A program made the translations under genes and the position numbers. A stretch of 64,000 nt of DNA from Deltaproteobacteria bacterium (GTDB lineage: Bacteria > Desulfobacterota > GWC2-55-46 > UBA9637). The stretch covers positions 31,755 to 95,754 of the forward strand of contig JAUYHF010000033.1 of the NCBI GenBank assembly GCA_030690165.1, written 5' to 3'. The notes below the pieces were generated by a model. That model was not told where the DNA came from and did no database searches. It saw only the letters and a list, made by a program, of their open reading frames with translations. How positions within the stretch are numbered: position 1 is the first letter of the stretch; every line of letters starts with the position of its first letter. Shown here piece after piece: positions 62,779-64,000 of this stretch.

Positions 62779-63767
62779 TCACCCCTTTCTAACCAACCCT
62801 GATAAGTTGTACTTATATTTATCTGTGGTAACGGATGCGCTGGTATTTTTATCAATTGTAAATGAGATTCAAAAATACTTGTATTACCAACACTTTCAAT
62901 TAACGCCCTTCGTGATATATAATCAATTTTATCCTTTTCCCCAAGAATTTTCAATGGTTCAAAAGGTTTGGTAATTTCCAATATATTATCATATGCATTA
63001 GTTATGGTGTTCACTAAATCCTCTAAATCTTTCGAAGCATATTCTATAATATTGCCAAAACATAGAAGCTCTTTCGCCTCTTTTCTATTAATAAAATGAT
63101 TATGGAAATAGAGTTTTTCAGTCAAATGTTCAACTATGCCGCTTATCTGTTTTCTCTTATTCCTTCCACTTAAATGTAACTTTAAGAGGTTCTCAGATAT
63201 TCTTCTTATTAAGAAATGAGTTCTGTTTACAGAACCCAATATGTGGGCCGGAATATCATTAACTAAGCTTTTTAGAATTTCTGCTAAAGAAGCCTGTTCT
63301 TTTATACCAATTTTTTCTTTGGCTAAATTTATAAAACCAATTACATCCTCTACTTCTAATTTTATCTTTTTACCATCTTTAGTTACAAATTCTCCACTAG
63401 GGTCTACAGAACTCAATTGACTAAAAGGTGTCATAACAATTTTGTTTGCACCCAATGCGATAAGGGTAGCTGCACTTAATGCTTTATCAAGGACTATAAT
63501 TTCAAACTCTTCACAATACTCTCTGATAAGATTTACTAAAGGCCACGGGGTATCAATATTCCCCCCTGTACTTTTAATACATAATGAAATTCTTTTTACC
63601 TTTCCTATCCCTTTTAGTTGACTATAGAATAAAGGCAAAACATCTAAGGCAATCGATGCAGAACAAAACTGTGGCGGTTGTCTATCGCTGGTAATATAAA
63701 CGATTACCTTGGATTCTCTTTCCCCTTCAAGTTTTTGAAGAAGTGCTATTCTTTCCTGTCTTTGCAT
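62775..63767 (-). CDS. SDH-type Clp-fold serine protease
   Basis: 330 aa. SppA/ClpP-like fold without a signal peptide: CIKSTGGNIDTPWPLVNLI near 63-81, ALSAATLIALGANKIVM with catalytic Ser 98, and SSVDPS near 119. Family known as SDH-type serine proteinase of the Clp/crotonase fold. Cytoplasmic. First gene of a three-gene operon with the 93-aa protein and VapC. Confidence 0.8.
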   Translation of the reverse strand: MQRQERIALLQKLEGERESKVIVYITSDRQPPQFCSASIALDVLPLFYSQLKGIGKVKRISLCIKSTGGNIDTPWPLVNLIREYCEEFEIIVLDKALSAATLIALGANKIVMTPFSQLSSVDPSGEFVTKDGKKIKLEVEDVIGFINLAKEKIGIKEQASLAEILKSLVNDIPAHILGSVNRTHFLIRRISENLLKLHLSGRNKRKQISGIVEHLTEKLYFHNHFINRKEAKELLCFGNIIEYASKDLEDLVNTITNAYDNILEITKPFEPLKILGEKDKIDYISRRALIESVGNTSIFESHLQLIKIPAHPLPQINISTTYQGWLERGE

Positions 63768-63877
63768 AATAGTTATTAAAAATATCCCTTAAACTTAAAT
63801 ACAAGGTTCTCTGAACAGTTATATGAGAAGCCTCCCAAAGATAGCATTACAATATTTCTCTGTCAAGGTCTATTGAT

Positions 63878-64000
63878 GCCTGTGTCATTTAAAAATTAAA
63901 AGTGCACTGGTTTAAAGATTAAAAGTGCACTATTGTGTCTTTTTCAGGATTTTCTCACATCTATCAAGCCAAGGAGGATAAAATGGGCAAACACTTACGA
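63878..64000 (+). mobile_element. Left end of a probable IS21-like insertion element
   Basis: TGTGTCATTT near 63881 begins an AT-rich end with two direct copies of ATTAAAAGTGCACT (63895-63908, 63918-63931), followed by a strong AAGGAGG and a start codon. Repeated end motifs with a transposase start nearby are typical of IS21. The element continues past the window, so the call is tentative. Confidence 0.45.
63983..64000 (+). CDS. Start of a gene cut by the window edge, possible transposase
   Basis: ATGGGCAAACACTTACGA gives M-G-K-H-L-R; AAGGAGG lies five bases upstream. Only six codons are seen. Its position beside the IS21-like end suggests istA. Confidence 0.4.

Overview
The window reads as a chromosome segment of a Gram-negative, probably anaerobic or microaerophilic bacterium with AT-leaning DNA. 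Outer-membrane barrels, a Slp lipoprotein, a LolA-like carrier and a YkuD transpeptidase show the cell envelope. A ferredoxin-linked 2-oxoglutarate oxidoreductase (korDABC) with sucCD, and a sulfide:quinone oxidoreductase-like flavoprotein, suggest the metabolism. This fits Nitrospirota, Nitrospinota or deltaproteobacterial-grade lineages; the sequence alone does not let me name a taxon.

Layout. 1-6.4 kb (minus): L,D-transpeptidase (cut by the window edge), bactofilin, parB, parA, rsmG, mnmG, with a perfect parS and a one-mismatch parS. 6.6-19.3 kb (plus): zinc-ribbon receiver protein, purD, an inserted defence/toxin-antitoxin block (SIR2-STAND-TPR protein, DUF4258/YgiT pair), purE, tsaC, gdhA, dnaA, dnaN, ssb, hisF. 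DnaA-box clusters lie before dnaA, and a box plus DnaA-trio element lies between dnaA and dnaN, so the replication origin is probably here. 19.3-24.8 kb (minus): sucC-sucD-korDABC behind what I read as a ZTP (pfl) riboswitch with a terminator. 25-35.4 kb (plus): galU, hsp20, lon, thiL, a chemosensory trio (MCP, CheW, CheA), larB, larC. 35.4-44.2 kb: a 27-residue lysine-rich protein, queC, then a defence island with a TIR protein and a type III restriction-modification system carrying a DUF559 nuclease gene between mod and res. 44-48.6 kb: slp, dgt, tRNA-Phe, tRNA-Ala, a HI0933-type flavoprotein, rlmN. 48.6-57 kb: ArsR regulator, CoA-binding protein, two methyltransferases, a tiny membrane protein, RND exporter, LolA-like protein, SQR-like flavoprotein and an outer-membrane barrel, plus a 29-codon remnant of a second SQR gene. 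57-62 kb (minus): sigma-54-driven porin-glnB-amtB, and an ANTAR regulator with a glutamine amidotransferase. 62-64 kb: a Clp-fold protease/93-aa protein/VapC operon and probably the left end of an IS21-like element.

Two repeat classes run through the window. One is a set of seven-base-periodic arrays, often with mirror-image halves, in intergenic spacers, in signal-peptide codons and inside the riboswitch expression platform. The other is a GC-rich C5/G5 palindrome family inserted between genes and in frame inside ldt, cheW, queC, mod and the DUF559 gene. The most interesting single observations are the ZTP riboswitch in front of sucCD-kor, the heptad arrays, the SIR2-STAND protein with a cold-shock-like tail and no catalytic His, and the origin architecture.
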